From positions 1,050,412,432 through 1,050,476,431 of the forward strand of contig NC_064614.1 of assembly GCF_023898315.1 (NCBI RefSeq): a DNA stretch of 64,000 nucleotides. The letters are read 5' to 3'. Positions 53,750-64,000 of the stretch are shown in pieces. A program made the translations under genes and the position numbers. Numbering within the stretch: position 1 is the stretch's first letter; every line of letters begins with the position of its first letter. The notes below the pieces were generated by a model. That model was not told the origin of the DNA and searched no databases. It was given only the letters and a program-made list of their open reading frames with translations. This DNA comes from Schistocerca nitens (Eukaryota > Arthropoda > Insecta > Orthoptera > Acrididae).

Positions 53750-54120
53750 AAGACCTGCGAACTCGTCAGCATCGTCTTTGCCTCTACTGGTAACAGTGAC
53801 ATGTTCTGTGTCAGTGGGAAGTTTTGTTATGCAAATGCCGATACGTTCTGCTGGACTTGAATAGTGGCAACTATTTATTCTCAACCGATGCAAAAGAGTT
53901 ACATATTTGCGCCTGTTAATGTCCTTCAAAGTAGTCACCAGCATTGTGTAGAACCCGTTGCCAGCGATGTGGAAGGCGTAGTATACCGTTAGAAGGACCT
54001 GTTCTGTTGATGATGCGAATGGAGCGGTCTACTGCCTGTCGAGTCGCTGGAACAGTTATGAAGCGAATGCCACGAAGACAAATCTGAAACACCAATCCCA
54101 CGAATGGCGTCATTATGGAT
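53750..54120 (-). pseudogene. Mariner-like transposase C-terminal fragment
   Basis: Minus strand reads CLRGIRFITVPATRQAVDRS then LPHRWQRVLHNAGDYFEGH-stop. The closing pattern of an aromatic-rich helix followed by GDYFEG is typical of mariner-type transposase C-termini. No catalytic region is present. Moderately uncertain. Confidence 0.42.
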
Positions 54121-54365
54121 CACCACGAAAGTCGAAAGTGCGTCAGAGCCCCAGTATGGTGGAAGTTAAATTTCAAAAATTAAGACTTTTATAAACTTCA
54201 GAAATCAGCATGACCAATAATTGTTTGACAATTATCAATAATGGCGAAATTCCTGACAATGACATAATGTTCAATAATGGCTGAGTGGCAGATTAAAAAA
54301 TTAAATCAGTTTCAAAGTTACATTTACATTTAATAACCACAACATTTTTGTGAATTAGATGTGGA

Positions 54366-54613
54366 TACCGAGTGAAGTGACGCAGTGGTTAGCACACTGG
54401 ACTCGAATTCTGGAGGACGATGGTTCAATTCCGCGTCCGGCCATTCAGATTTAGGTTTTCAGTGATTTCCCTACATCGCTTCAGGCAGATGCTGGGATGG
54501 TTCCTTTGCCAGGACACGGCCGACTTCCTTTCCCATCCTTCCCTAATCCGATGAGAACGATGACCTCGCTGTTTGGTCTCTTCCTCCTAATCAACCCAAC
54601 CCAATCAACACAC
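54366..54613 (+). mobile_element. tRNA-derived SINE family B, full length
   Basis: Head with GTGACGCAGTGGTTAGCACA (A-box region) and GGTTCAATTCCGCG (B-box), body with TTCCCTACATCGCTTCAGGC and GATGACCTCGCTGTTTGG, tail CAACCCAACCCAATCAACAC. Perfect 10-bp target duplication TAGATGTGGA at 54356-54365 and 54614-54623. Confidence 0.9.
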
Positions 54614-54623
54614 TAGATGTGGA

Positions 54624-55114
54624 GAATAATAATTATTATTTTTTAACTGACAAGCAAAACATTGGATCATTGCAAACTCGGACAAATAATCACGAGCCTG
54701 ACCCTGCAATTGCGCTCTACGCTTTGCCTGCGAATTTTACCTTGAATTCCATCTTCAAGCGTAGTTAAGCCTTCTAAATCTCCCCTGGACATATGAATGA
54801 AATCAGGCCTTTAGTGTGGTAAGATCTGCCATCACCGACGTGAGGGCAGTGTGACACGTCTTCTGTCTCCGAGCTCTCAGCAGACACCACTGACTCGTCT
54901 CACAACAATATTTAGAGCCGCGCTCCCATGTTTCGCCCTCAAATTGTTACTATCGATATCTGAGTGCTTACACAATGCAAAGAATAGCCTTAAGTTGCTA
55001 TATTGTTTTGGGTGCTCAATGTGATATTTAATCACTGTAATGAAGAGTTCTGACACACTTCTTACAACGGCGCTAATCAGATCAGGTTAAATAAATAAAT
55101 AAATAAATATTCTC
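54624..55114. other. Spacer with (AAAT)n
   Basis: No gene recognised. An AAAT repeat runs at about 55087-55111 just before the LINE fragment. Confidence 0.55.
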
Positions 55115-56445
55115 ACCATATCTTGCCTTGATACCAATAGAGAAAAAGAGAAACACTAAAAAATGTGAAGAGCACCGGACCATCAGTCTAATTTCTCTTG
55201 CAGCTAAAGTCTTGCTGAGAGTGTTGAATAGAAGGTTATATGGCAAGCTGGATAGAGGGATTTCAGAGCAGCAGTTCGGATTTAGAAGAGGAAAAGGAAT
55301 AAGAGATACTATTGGCCTGCTAAGAACTGTAGGGGAAAGACATATGGAAAAGGGCAGAGAAATGTTTGCTGTTTCTATAGATTTAGAAAAGGCTTTTGAC
55401 AGAGTTCAGTGGAACAAGCTGATGGATAAGAAGAAAGGAGTAGATTGGAAAGAGAGACGACTGATACAGAATCTATATTTACACCAGAAAGTAAGGATAA
55501 GGATTGGAAATGAAATGTCAGAGGGAAACAGAATTGGCCGAGGTGTTAGACAAGGTTGTTGCCTTTCCCCACTGTTTAACGTATACCTTGAAGATATTAT
55601 TGCGAAAAGCTTAGATGGGAAAAGAGGAATATGTATTGGTGGAAAGAGAAGAGAACGTTTAAAATTTGCTGATGACATGGTATTAGTGCCAGAAAGTGAG
55701 CGGACAGTGAATGACATGCTCAAAGATCTGAATGACGCTTGTGCGGAATATGGGATGCAAATAAACACAGCAAAAACAAAGAGTATGGTCATCAGTACAA
55801 GACGCAAACTGTCCAATATTAAAATAGGACAATCTACCATTAGCCAAGTAAGTGAATTTAAATATCTCGGAAGCACAATAACTGAAGACTTGAGATGTCA
55901 CCAGTAGGTGAAAACTCGAATTGCCATAGCGAAGGAGTCATTCAACAGAAAGAGGAGACTCTTATGTGACAAATTAGATAAAGGACTCAGGAAAAGGCTT
56001 GGCAAATGTTTTGTCTGGAGTGTGGCACTATATGGGGCAGAAACATGGACACTGAGACGAGAGGATGAAAAATGGTTAGAAGCATTTGAGATGTGGATGT
56101 GGAGGAAAATGGAGAGAATAAGCTGGATGGAAAGAGTGAGTAATGAAAGAGTATTGGAAAGGGTTGGTGAGAGAAGATGTCTGCTGAAGGTTGTAAGAGA
56201 AAGGAAAAAGAACTGGTTGGGACATTCATTGAGAAGGAGTGCTTGCTAGTAGATGCTGTGGAAGGATTGGTTTGTGGGAAAAGACTGAGAGGAAGAAGGA
56301 GATACAAGATGATGGACGACATAAAGGGAAGAGGTAATTATGCAGACCTGAAGAGGATTGCAGAATACCGGACAGACTGGAGAACCACCATGTGAAATCC
56401 TGCCTTTAGGCAGAACACTGATGATGATGATGATGACATCCTGCC
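55115..56445 (+). pseudogene. RTE-like LINE: most of RT and C-terminal tail
   Basis: From about 55128 the frame has the finger motif HRTISLISLAAKVLLRVLNR, QQFGFRRGKGIRDTIGL, motif A FAVSIDLEKAFDRV, motif B GVRQGCCLSPLFNVYLED, catalytic LKFADDMVLV (FADD), the thumb-side INTAKTKSM and SEFKYLGSTIT. An in-frame stop at 55905-55907 follows LRCHQ. The tail continues beyond it (CFVWSVALYGAETWTLRRED) with further stops near 56248, and ends TDWRTTM-stop. The 3' end is an ATG-rich microsatellite (~56417-56440). The endonuclease half is missing (5' truncation). Confidence 0.85.
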
Positions 56446-56580
56446 TGAGAAAGAGATGCATCGCTAAATTTGACATCTGTGTGTCAAAATTTGCAGACAG
56501 TTCCATCTGTAACCGTCAAGCTTTAGCTTGCTTTCACTCTAGTAAGCTTTCAGAATAATCAGTTAATACGTACTGAATTA

Positions 56581-57684
56581 CACTGAAGCGTCAAAGAAAC
56601 TGGTACAGGCATGCGTATCCAAATGCAGAGATAGGTAAACAGGCAGATTACGGCCCTGTGGTCGACAACACCCATATAAGACAGAAAGTGTCTCGCGCAG
56701 TTGTCAGACCGGTTACTGCTGCTACAAGTTAGAGCATGGTGTTCTAGTCAGCACACGAGGGATGGGACACAGCATCTAAGACGTGGCGATTTAGTGGGGA
56801 TCCTCCCATACGACCATTTCACGAGTGTACCGTGAATATCAGGATTCAGGTAAAACATCAAATCTCCGACATCGCTGTGGCCGGAAAAATATCCTGGATG
56901 AAAGGACCAACGACGACTGAAGAGAATCGCTCAACGTGACGGAAGTGGAACACTTTCGCGAATTGCTGCAGATTTCAGTTCTGGGCCATCAAAATGTGTT
57001 AGCGTGCAAACTAGTCAACGAAGAATCATCGATACGTGCTTTCGTAACGGAAGGCCCACTCGTGTACCCGTGGTGTCTGCATGACACAAGGCTTTACGCT
57101 TCGCCTGGGCTCGTCAACACGGACATTGGACTGTTGATGACTGGAAACATGTTGGGAGACAACCTCATGAATCTACGGAACCTGCATATCAACAGGGGTA
57201 TATGCAAGCTGGTGGAAACTCTGTAATGGTGTGGGGCGTGTGCAGTTGGCGTGATATAAGACCCCTGATACGTCTAGATTCGACTCTGACAGGTGACACA
57301 TACGTAAACCGTCTGATCACTTGCATCCATTCATGTCCATTACGCTTTCAGATTGACTTGGCCATTTCCAGCAGGACAATGCGACACCACACACGTCCAG
57401 AACTGCTACAGATTGGCTCAAGAAGCAGTCTTCTCAGTTTAAACACTTTCGCTGGCGTACAAACTCCCCAGAGATGAATATTATCGTACATATCTGGGAT
57501 GCACACCACCTTGAACTCTTTCGCATTTATGGACAGCCCTGCAGGATTCAAAGTGTCAGTTCCCTCCATCACTACTTCAAACATCAGTCGAGTCTATGAT
57601 ACGTCGTGTTGCGGCACTTCTGCGTGCTCATGGGGGCCTTACACGATAGTAGGCAGGTGTACCAGTTTCTTTAGCTGTTCAGTG
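56581..57684 (+). mobile_element. Tc1-like DNA transposon E, both ends present
   Basis: Left end CACTGAAGCGTCAAAGAAAC after TA (56579-56580), and right end with the inverse (ACCAGTTTCTTTAGCTGTTCAGTG) before TA (57685-57686). About 1.1 kb, shorter than an intact Tc1 element, so it has internal deletions. It carries a degenerate plus-strand transposase. Confidence 0.85.
56740..57640 (+). pseudogene. Tc1-E transposase, catalytically dead
   Basis: Plus strand with frame changes: HTTISRVYREYQDSGKTSN (DNA-binding part), RLKRIAQRDGSGTLSRIAAD, WARQHGHWTVDDWKHV, GGNSVMVWGVCSW, TGDTYVNRLI and then QQDNATPHTS, where the second Asp is kept. The third acidic residue, Glu in the usual IEHLWD, reads IVHIWD, so the triad is broken. 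A stretch around the first catalytic Asp seems deleted, since HVGRQPHEST follows directly. Confidence 0.75.
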
Positions 57685-57794
57685 TATTTACAGTCGACTT
57701 AAAGTCCTCATTTATCATATAAAAAACTAGCACCAGTACTGTGTCTGCGGCTCTATCAATATACACTACGATGTTAATTTTATTCTCTGTAGTT

Positions 57795-57910
57795 GTGATG
57801 GTCTTCAGACCAAAGACTATTTTGATCTCATTCTCCATGCTATTCTGACCCCTGCGAGCCTCCTCGTCTCTGCAGACAATTACAACAGACATTCATTTGA
57901 ACCTAATTAG
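57795..57910 (+). repeat. Fragment of a common insect LINE-associated repeat
   Basis: GGTCTTCAGACCAAAGACT and CTCCATGCTATTCTGACC resemble a widespread insect repeat whose consensus has TTCAGTCCAGAGACTGG and CTCCATGCTACTC. Diverged; ends not defined. Confidence 0.5.
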
Positions 57911-59625
57911 TCCAGAACCTTGTACTCCCCGTACAATATTGGGTACTACATTGCGTCATTGTGAAACACTAAAAGAACTATAGCAAAATACCGACACAAT
58001 GAGGACAGCTGCGGAATCTTTCGAAATGTCGGTATTTCAGTTGTCTTAATGTCTCACAATGCACAATGACGCTCTTTTCTCTCGCATTAGGTTCAATACC
58101 TCTTTATTACGTATACTGGCTGACCATCTAATGTTTAGTATTCTTCTGCAGCATCCAAACGTGGAAAGCTTCTGTTGTCTTCTTGTCTGTATTGATTATC
58201 GTGCACGTTCCACACCAGACCAATACTTTGAGAAAATAACTGCTAAAACTTAAATTTATATTAGATGCTAATAAACACCTTTTTCTAAAAAACGAAAAGC
58301 TTTCCTTACAAATTTCCGAAGTGCATTTTATGTCTTGCACGCTTCGCCCATTGTCACTATCATGCTGCCCAACTAGCAAACATGGGTATGTAACTTTTAG
58401 AGCCTCAGTCCCTAATTTAATTCTCTCAGCGTCGCCTGACTTAAATTTATTTACCTACGAACAATCACACAACAACAAATCAATTTATTTTCACCAAAGT
58501 TATGAGCAGAAGTAGGCACTTGGTATAACAGGCGGTCGCTATGGTATGCCAGAAGCTCCATGACAGTGGATGTCATGGAGTTCTGGAGCACGTGGTGTTC
58601 AGGTGTGGATAGTTAGCCACGACCTCTAATATGAACGGAACTACTTCAACTAGAATAAATTATGAGCGTGCTTCGATTAGTCACTCACTAACAGCAGTCG
58701 GTGATTGGAAGAAAACAAGGACCATTCTTGTCTACAAGAGAGGTAACAGGAGTAATCCACAAAACTACCATCAATTTTCGTGGACGTTGCAGTAAATCGA
58801 CGTGGGTCACAACATACTTGCTCACGCTCATATCAGAGGTGACGCAAGATTGGAGGTGATCCATTACTTGGTACACTAACGGCTGTGTTCAGGAGACACA
58901 AGGCGACGGAGTCAAGCTTAAATTTTTCAGGTCTCTATGATAGGAGACAGTGCAGAATGACTCTCTCGTTTGGCTAAGAACGTAGATGTGGTGATGATAA
59001 TGACACTAAATTTGGGATTGTCTTACTGATCTGCTCTTTATTGCTTCTCCACGTGTTTGCAATGAATGTGCAGAAGAGCACGGACACATGTTCTATTGCT
59101 CTGATCGAACCCTTAGCTTCAAGTACTAGTCACAGTGAAACTGACATATAGACACAGGTGCATGCAGACAGATGTACGACTGAAAACAGTAACTCTAGGC
59201 CAGAGGTATCTACAGAGAAATTTTGCAAGTCCTTCTTGGCGAACAAGCTTAATTGAGTATAATGTTGACAATGTATCTACTGTAGGCTGTTGGTCATCCT
59301 AGGTTCCTCGATCTGACGTCTTCCGCTAGCTCGAACTCTACTCTGACCTGCAGTCTGTCTGGAACTCTGCTTTACTTGACCTCTCAGCTATATGGGGCTG
59401 TCTGCTTACAGGCTGTACGTGGCTGCATCACTTTTACCTCCAATTCGCCATCAGTGAGCGTAAGATCAGGTTTTTTCCAGTGTATGTGTATGATCCCTTA
59501 ATGGACTGACGGAAGTGACTCGTACTTTACGTGTCTACCTACGTTACAAGGCTTGCTGCTAATGTTCATCCTTAGATAAGTTTTCTTTCTTTCTGGCTAC
59601 ACTTCATAATTCGGTCATTACAATG
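57911..59625. other. Spacer, nothing recognised except a hairpin
   Basis: About 1.7 kb of AT-rich DNA with short open frames. A strong hairpin lies at 58549-58586. Confidence 0.5.
58549..58586 (+). other. Perfect-arm hairpin
   Basis: CCAGAAGCTCCATGACA and TGTCATGGAGTTCTGG pair over 16 bp with one bulged G and a 5-base loop GTGGA. Too short for a transposon; no gene nearby to suggest a terminator. Confidence 0.6.
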
Positions 59626-59629
59626 ACTA

Positions 59630-60450
59630 AGTCTTATAGAATAATAGAATATATTCTGGTCTCAAACATAGTGACGTATCTAGAACAGAATGACTACTGT
59701 GCGGACCAGCACGAATTCCGAATGCATCGATCATGTGAAAAACAACGCGTTCTTCTCTTATGGTATTCTTGAAGCCATTGATCAAGAAAATTAGATACAA
59801 GCAGTGTTTATTGACTTTCAAAAAGCATTTGGCACGGCACAACATAAATTTTACTAACGGAAGTACGATTGTAAGGGTTCTAAACAAAATTAGCGACTGG
59901 TTTCAGGATTTCTTGGTAGGCAGGACGCAGCGTGTTATCTTGGAAGGATATCGACGAAAAGGGAAGCACGTGACGCAGGGAACTGTGGTAGGACCATTGT
60001 ACCTCATCGTGTATTGTACAAATCTCGCAGCCTATATTAATAAGCTCGGAAGTTTCGCAGACAATGCAGTTAACTATAATGCAGTACTGTCCCAAAAATC
60101 TGCACAAATGCTGGTTCAGATCATTTTAAGTGTACAATGATAGGTAGCTCGTTTTAAATGTTTGTAAATGCACTAATCTGCACTTTACAAGAAGAATCAG
60201 AGTATCTTCTGGCTATTGTATCAATGGAACACAGCTGGAATCTGTGTACTCATACAAATAGCAGGGTGCAATAGTTGGGATATGAAATGAAACGGTCACA
60301 TGGGCTCAGTTATATTTGGTTCATTTGTAGTATACTACAAAATTACAATCATTATACAAAGAAATCGAAAAACACTTGGGCGACTTATTCTGGTGTATTA
60401 CTTGAGTGTGTGGGAGTCGTACCAATTAGGACTAAGGAAGGGTGGCATGA
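59630..60450 (+). pseudogene. CR1/Jockey-like non-LTR RT fragment
   Basis: Plus strand with frame changes: ADQHEFRMHRSC (finger), AVFIDFQKAFGTA (motif A, usually FLDFSKAFD), ISDWFQDFLVGRTQRVILEG, then the motif B region HVTQGTVVGPLYLIVY and LGSFADNAVNY (motif C, FADD changed to FADN). The tail SVYSYK...TWAQLY suggests it reaches the C-terminal region. Dead because of the motif C change and the stops. Confidence 0.75.
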
Positions 60451-60537
60451 ACGGGTCGTACGTCTGACATTGATTCCTACGGTTATTTCACGCAGTGTTG
60501 CTTGTCTGTTAGCACTCACAACTATACGCATGCGCCT

Positions 60538-60762
60538 CTAACCTCGGTTGTTAAGTGGAGGACGTAGGTCACTGCAGTGTCCTTGATGAAAGGTAATGCA
60601 TGAAATTTGGTACTCTCGTTGCATTCTTTGCACTGTGGATTTCGGAATACTGACTTCCCTAACAATTTCCGAAATGGACTGTCCCATGTGTCTAGCTCCG
60701 ACCACTGTTCCACTTTCAAAGTAAGTTAATGCCTGTCGTACGGCCATAATCACGTCGGACAC
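60538..60762 (-). pseudogene. Tc1-like transposase N-terminal fragment
   Basis: Minus strand: VRQALTYFESGTVVGARHMG then QSISEIVREVSIPKSTVQRM, the helix-turn-helix of a Tc1 transposase. Nothing of the catalytic part is nearby. Confidence 0.6.
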
Positions 60763-60879
60763 CTTTTTACATGAATCAACTGAGTAAAAATCACCCCCTC
60801 CGCCTTGTGTACGAGTTACTACCGCGATATGTAAATGTGTACGTCGCTATTCCATGACTTCTGTCACGACAGTTTATAA

Positions 60880-61640
60880 CACTAGACATTAAATGGAAAA
60901 GGTTTTCCTTCTGTTTGTGGAATGTACAGTCTGTATCAGCATCTGTACTCCGAAGCCCACCTTATAGAGTGTGACAGAGGGTACGTTGTGTCACTTCCAA
61001 CTGTTCCCGTTCCATATTCGAATAGTCTGTAAAAGGGTGATTGGCGGCAAGCATCCGATTGGACGAGAGTCTCTCTAACGTTGTGTTACTAGTCTTTTCG
61101 GGAGTTGTACGTAGGAGGAAGCAATATTTAGGCTGGTTATTATAGGAAAATATGGTATAGGAATTTTAATACTAAGCCACGTAGTGATGCACAGCGCCTG
61201 CATTTTAGCATCTGTCACTTGAGATGGATCAGAACCTCCTTGACGCGTTTGCGTCTAAATCAACGCGCTGGCCTTCTTTGGATATACTTTATTTCCTGTA
61301 TCAGTTTCTTCTCGTGCGGATTCCAGACTGGCAATGTTCAAGGACTGGTCCAACAAATGTGTTGTAAGCTACCTCATTTGCGGGCGGACTGCAGTTCCTG
61401 AGGATTCTTCCAGTGACTCCGTCAACAGCTGCCTTACCTCCGATTACTTTTATGTGGTCGTCCCATTTCAAATCATTCTGTGCACACACTCTTAGATATT
61501 TAATAGATGTGACTACGTCCAGTGATTCTTCTGCAATCGTGAAATATACAACAACTGACCAATTTTTATCTGCTAAGTGTCAAGAGAGTAGAACTGTGTC
61601 ACACAAACACACACGCAGGTGCAATTCCTCAACAGTTTTA
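60880..61640 (-). pseudogene. CR1/Jockey-like C-terminal fragment, opposite strand
   Basis: The minus strand contains VCAQNDLKWDDHIK (the usual LGV...DLKWDDHI tail block), GRILRNCSPPANEVAYNTFV and GPVLEHCQSGIR, the conserved C-terminal end of insect CR1/Jockey-type ORF2. The RT core is absent. Opposite in orientation to the fragment at 59.6-60.4 kb. Confidence 0.65.
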
Positions 61641-61670
61641 TAAGCAATAGTGTACTCGCCGCTTTCTAAC

Positions 61671-61865
61671 GGCCGGCCGGAGTGGCCGGGCGGTTCTAGG
61701 CGCTACAGTCTGGAACCGCGCGACCGCTACGGTCGCAGGTTCGAATTCTGCCTCGAGCATGGATGTGTGTGATGTCCTTAGGTTAGTTAGGTTTAAGTAG
61801 TTCTAAGTTCTAGGGGACTGATGACCTCAGAAGTTGAGTCCCATAGTGCTCAGAGATTTTTTTTT
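61671..61865 (+). mobile_element. tRNA-derived SINE family A
   Basis: Forward copy very close to the consensus (GGCCGGGCGGTTCTAGGCGC, GGTTCGAATTCTGCC, GATGACCTCAGAAGTTGAGTC). It ends GTGCTCAGAG followed directly by a T-run, so the last CCATTTGAACC is missing. Confidence 0.88.
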
Positions 61866-62400
61866 TAGTCTAACGTCTCTGATTTTAAATTGTTTGATTT
61901 CCCTTCACATTATGTACAAGTTGTTTAGCTGTGGTTGACCGACCTATAAAATTATTTGTAGATTTACACCGGTTCTCATTCTCAGAATAATCATATCTTC
62001 CTCTCAACTGAGCATACCATCATTCTAAGGTCGTTTACGTCAAAACATTTTATAACTTTTTATGTCCTGTGCTTTATTGCAGTTCAGAATGAGCCTATTG
62101 TCTGTGATAAAGAGCAGATAAATCCTTGAAGACGTCCATTCAGAAAATTATTGGGTGCTGTTACACGATGACGCATCGTTATCGTGTTATCTGCGTTTGA
62201 AATATGTTTCTCGTCATGAAAGCCTACGCATGTTATATCAGTCTGCTCAGTAAAAACTCATTAATCTGTATTTCATAAACATCGAAAGGTTGTCCTTTAA
62301 GCGGCTAACGTAAACTGTAGCCAACGTGCTATTTCAAAGAAAGCCATTTGGAGAGTGGGCCGCAGCAACAGACGTGTTTTAATTACTTAACGCGTTCGGC
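61866..62400. other. AT-rich spacer, nothing recognised
   Basis: No coding or repeat signature seen. Confidence 0.5.
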
Positions 62401-62830
62401 TGAATAAACCTTCCGACAGGGGGAGCTGAGGGTGGGGGTGGGGGGCGAGAGCAGATTTGGCGGTGCAGCGGATACGATACGGGGCCGTACACTTTTCCTT
62501 TCAGGCTCACTTTGCAGGGAAACTCGCCGTCCTAATGGTCCTGCCGGCGCCTTTGAAGTCGGGGGGAATTTTGCAATTCATACGCGCGCGTCCCTCCCAA
62601 CCGGACCGCCCCGGTGAAGCCCCACGGGCGCCTTGGGCCAGCGCAGCACAGGACAAGCCGGGGTCAGAGGGAAGGGGCGTGGCGGCGCGCAGTTGTCGGG
62701 CCTCCGGCTGGAGACACAAAAGCACCGGTGACGCAGACCCCGTCTGTCAGCCAGGGCAGACGCAGTACCGCTTTTGACAGTCACCTGCCCTTCTCTTGCC
62801 ACGCTTTACACTGGGCTCGGGGGCTACAAT
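62401..62830. other. GC- and CpG-rich block
   Basis: A second sharp GC/CpG peak (CGCGCGCG near 62582, several GGGG runs near 62430). Overlapping open frames on both strands are composition-driven and match no family. CpG-island-like, but no linked gene is visible. Confidence 0.4.
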
Positions 62831-63540
62831 TAGAGGAGGAAAGTACTGAAGTGCTCGCTTTCGCATATGGAAATATCCAAAAAGTTACATAACGATATGT
62901 ACCGGGTGTTAAAAAACAAGTATTCCTTATTTTGAGAAGCAGTAGTATCAGACAAAAATGTCTAGTAAACGTAGGCTTTAAAATGCACACTTTGCAATGG
63001 ATTCCAACCTGAGATAATTACCGTCTATGAAATTATCTGAGGAGTAAATACCAAAAGAGTCTGTGTTCCAATCATGAAACTAAATTCCTTTTAAAAGATC
63101 ATTACCATTACTACAGATCTGTAACACTAATACAAATTATGCAAATGTATTTATGTATTGAACTGGGGATCTAGAAACAACAGAGAGGCTTCATCCCCGC
63201 TGTAGTCCTCAGTGGTACGCAACCCCACAACAGGTCTACAGCGGTCCACTCATCCCACCACCGCCCAACACCGAGCCCAGGGTTATTGTGTGGTTACGGC
63301 ACCAGTCCCAGCTGGTGCAGAAGCTTCTTTCTTATTCGTTAGATATTCAATAATGTATTTCAAAACAGGTATGCCTAATTTTGTGATTCAATTGCCACCA
63401 GTTCTCTTATTATGATCAGTCTCTTCTCTGTTTTGAGCACCAGTCAAAAAATTGGCAATACTATGCAGCTCTTCATTATCGAACTTAATTTTAATTGTTT
63501 TTGCCATTAGGTAGCACAAAATAGTCGATACCGAAATTAT
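62831..63540. other. Spacer, nothing recognised
   Basis: AT-rich; short non-descript open frames. Confidence 0.5.
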
Positions 63541-64000
63541 TTATTTATATAGCAAAAACTTTGTAAAGATTAATATTTTTGGGTAGCACTGAATTGGTGC
63601 CACTGAAATTTTTAGATAGCAGTAAAACAGATCTATTGTAATTTTTATAAAGCTCAACTCATTTTCATGAAGTTTAGTACCACTCCCTGATTTTCGTATT
63701 CCATACACTATTTCTGCAGTTGCACCTAATTTTTCTCCTAATGAAGCCTCCTTTCTTTCTTTTACAACTAGCTGAAGTCTGTTATCTGGTTCATGTCTAG
63801 ATTCTAGATTTGTATGGTATGTGATATCATGTTTTTTGCATGCTTCATCTAAGGGGTTTACATCCTTATCACCAAGTGCTAGACATTCTTCTAGTTTAAT
63901 GAATGGTCTGCAGTTCAGAAATCCTGGCAGACGCATCTCTGGCATTTGGAAATTATTTAAAGCCAAATTTATTAACCCTTTCCCATGGTTTTCTCAGATT
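63541..64000 (-). CDS. Phospholipase A2-like domain protein, partial at window edge
   Basis: Minus-strand frame open from the right edge to a stop at 63541 (at least 150 codons, 5' end outside). The block MRLPGFLNCRPF, then LALGDKDVNPLDEACKKHD and ITYH, has the layout of the PLA2-like domain known from parvovirus/densovirus capsid VP1 and from many arthropod genomic or transposon-associated proteins. The catalytic His-Asp pair (KKHD) is present. In the calcium loop the usual Cys-Gly-Pro reads Cys-Arg-Pro, which may abolish calcium binding. Whether it is viral-derived, transposon-borne or a decaying copy cannot be told from this end. Confidence 0.6.

Noticed and set aside
62432..62892. Overlapping frames in the right GC-rich block
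   Set aside because: Open on both strands in several frames with no recognisable domain; composition effect.

Overview
The window looks like intergenic or intronic DNA from a large, repeat-rich insect genome, most likely a grasshopper or locust (Orthoptera, Schistocerca-like). The evidence is the repeat content: at least eight copies of a ~200 bp tRNA-derived SINE that I recognise from acridid grasshoppers, several Tc1/mariner families, RTE-like and CR1/Jockey-like non-LTR fragments, other tRNA-like SINEs and AT-rich spacers. I find no convincing host gene. Nearly every recognisable coding stretch belongs to a transposable element, and most are broken. All identifications are from reading translations and motifs by eye; no database search was run.

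Layout. 0-5.6 kb: a GC-rich block, a SINE, then a nested stack (a Tc1 element carrying a second Tc1 element and a SINE, with another SINE inside the second Tc1). 5.9-7.5 kb: an old Penelope-like element (PLE) relic with RT and GIY-YIG remnants on the minus strand and an inverted terminal piece. 7.7-10.5 kb: an RTE-like LINE, its 5' part inverted next to a sense 3' end. 11.3-13.1 kb: a fold-back tRNA-like element split by a Tc1 element with clear terminal inverted repeats. 14-17.5 kb: LINE fragments and a mariner-like relic. 19.1-23.0 kb: a palindromic Tc1 element holding a fold-back tRNA-like element and a non-autonomous hAT element, each with a perfect 8-bp target-site duplication (TSD). 23-30 kb: SINE, LINE and Tc1 scraps, then ~3.8 kb with nothing recognised.

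30.06-49.03 kb is the centrepiece: a nearly 19-kb head-to-head concatemer of one nearly identical PLE. Three units lie on the minus strand, then a junction, then a 5'-truncated unit plus four units on the plus strand. Each unit is 2560 or 2562 bp and encodes an ~856-residue protein with a Penelope-type reverse transcriptase and a C-terminal GIY-YIG endonuclease. The whole array is flanked by a perfect 10-bp TSD, so it seems to have entered the genome as one insertion. Units alternate between fused RT-EN and split RT/EN reading frames, and the two arms carry the same markers in the same order counted from the outside. Each unit boundary holds a hammerhead-ribozyme-like fold with a paired substitution in its core.

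49-64 kb: a mostly empty AT-rich stretch, an Asn-rich Gag-like relic broken by a SINE-inside-a-SINE, a second tRNA-like fold-back element, a LINE with most of an RT, a nearly complete but catalytically dead Tc1 element, CR1-like fragments, a GC-rich block and, at the right edge, an open reading frame with a parvovirus-VP1-type phospholipase A2-like motif that runs off the window.
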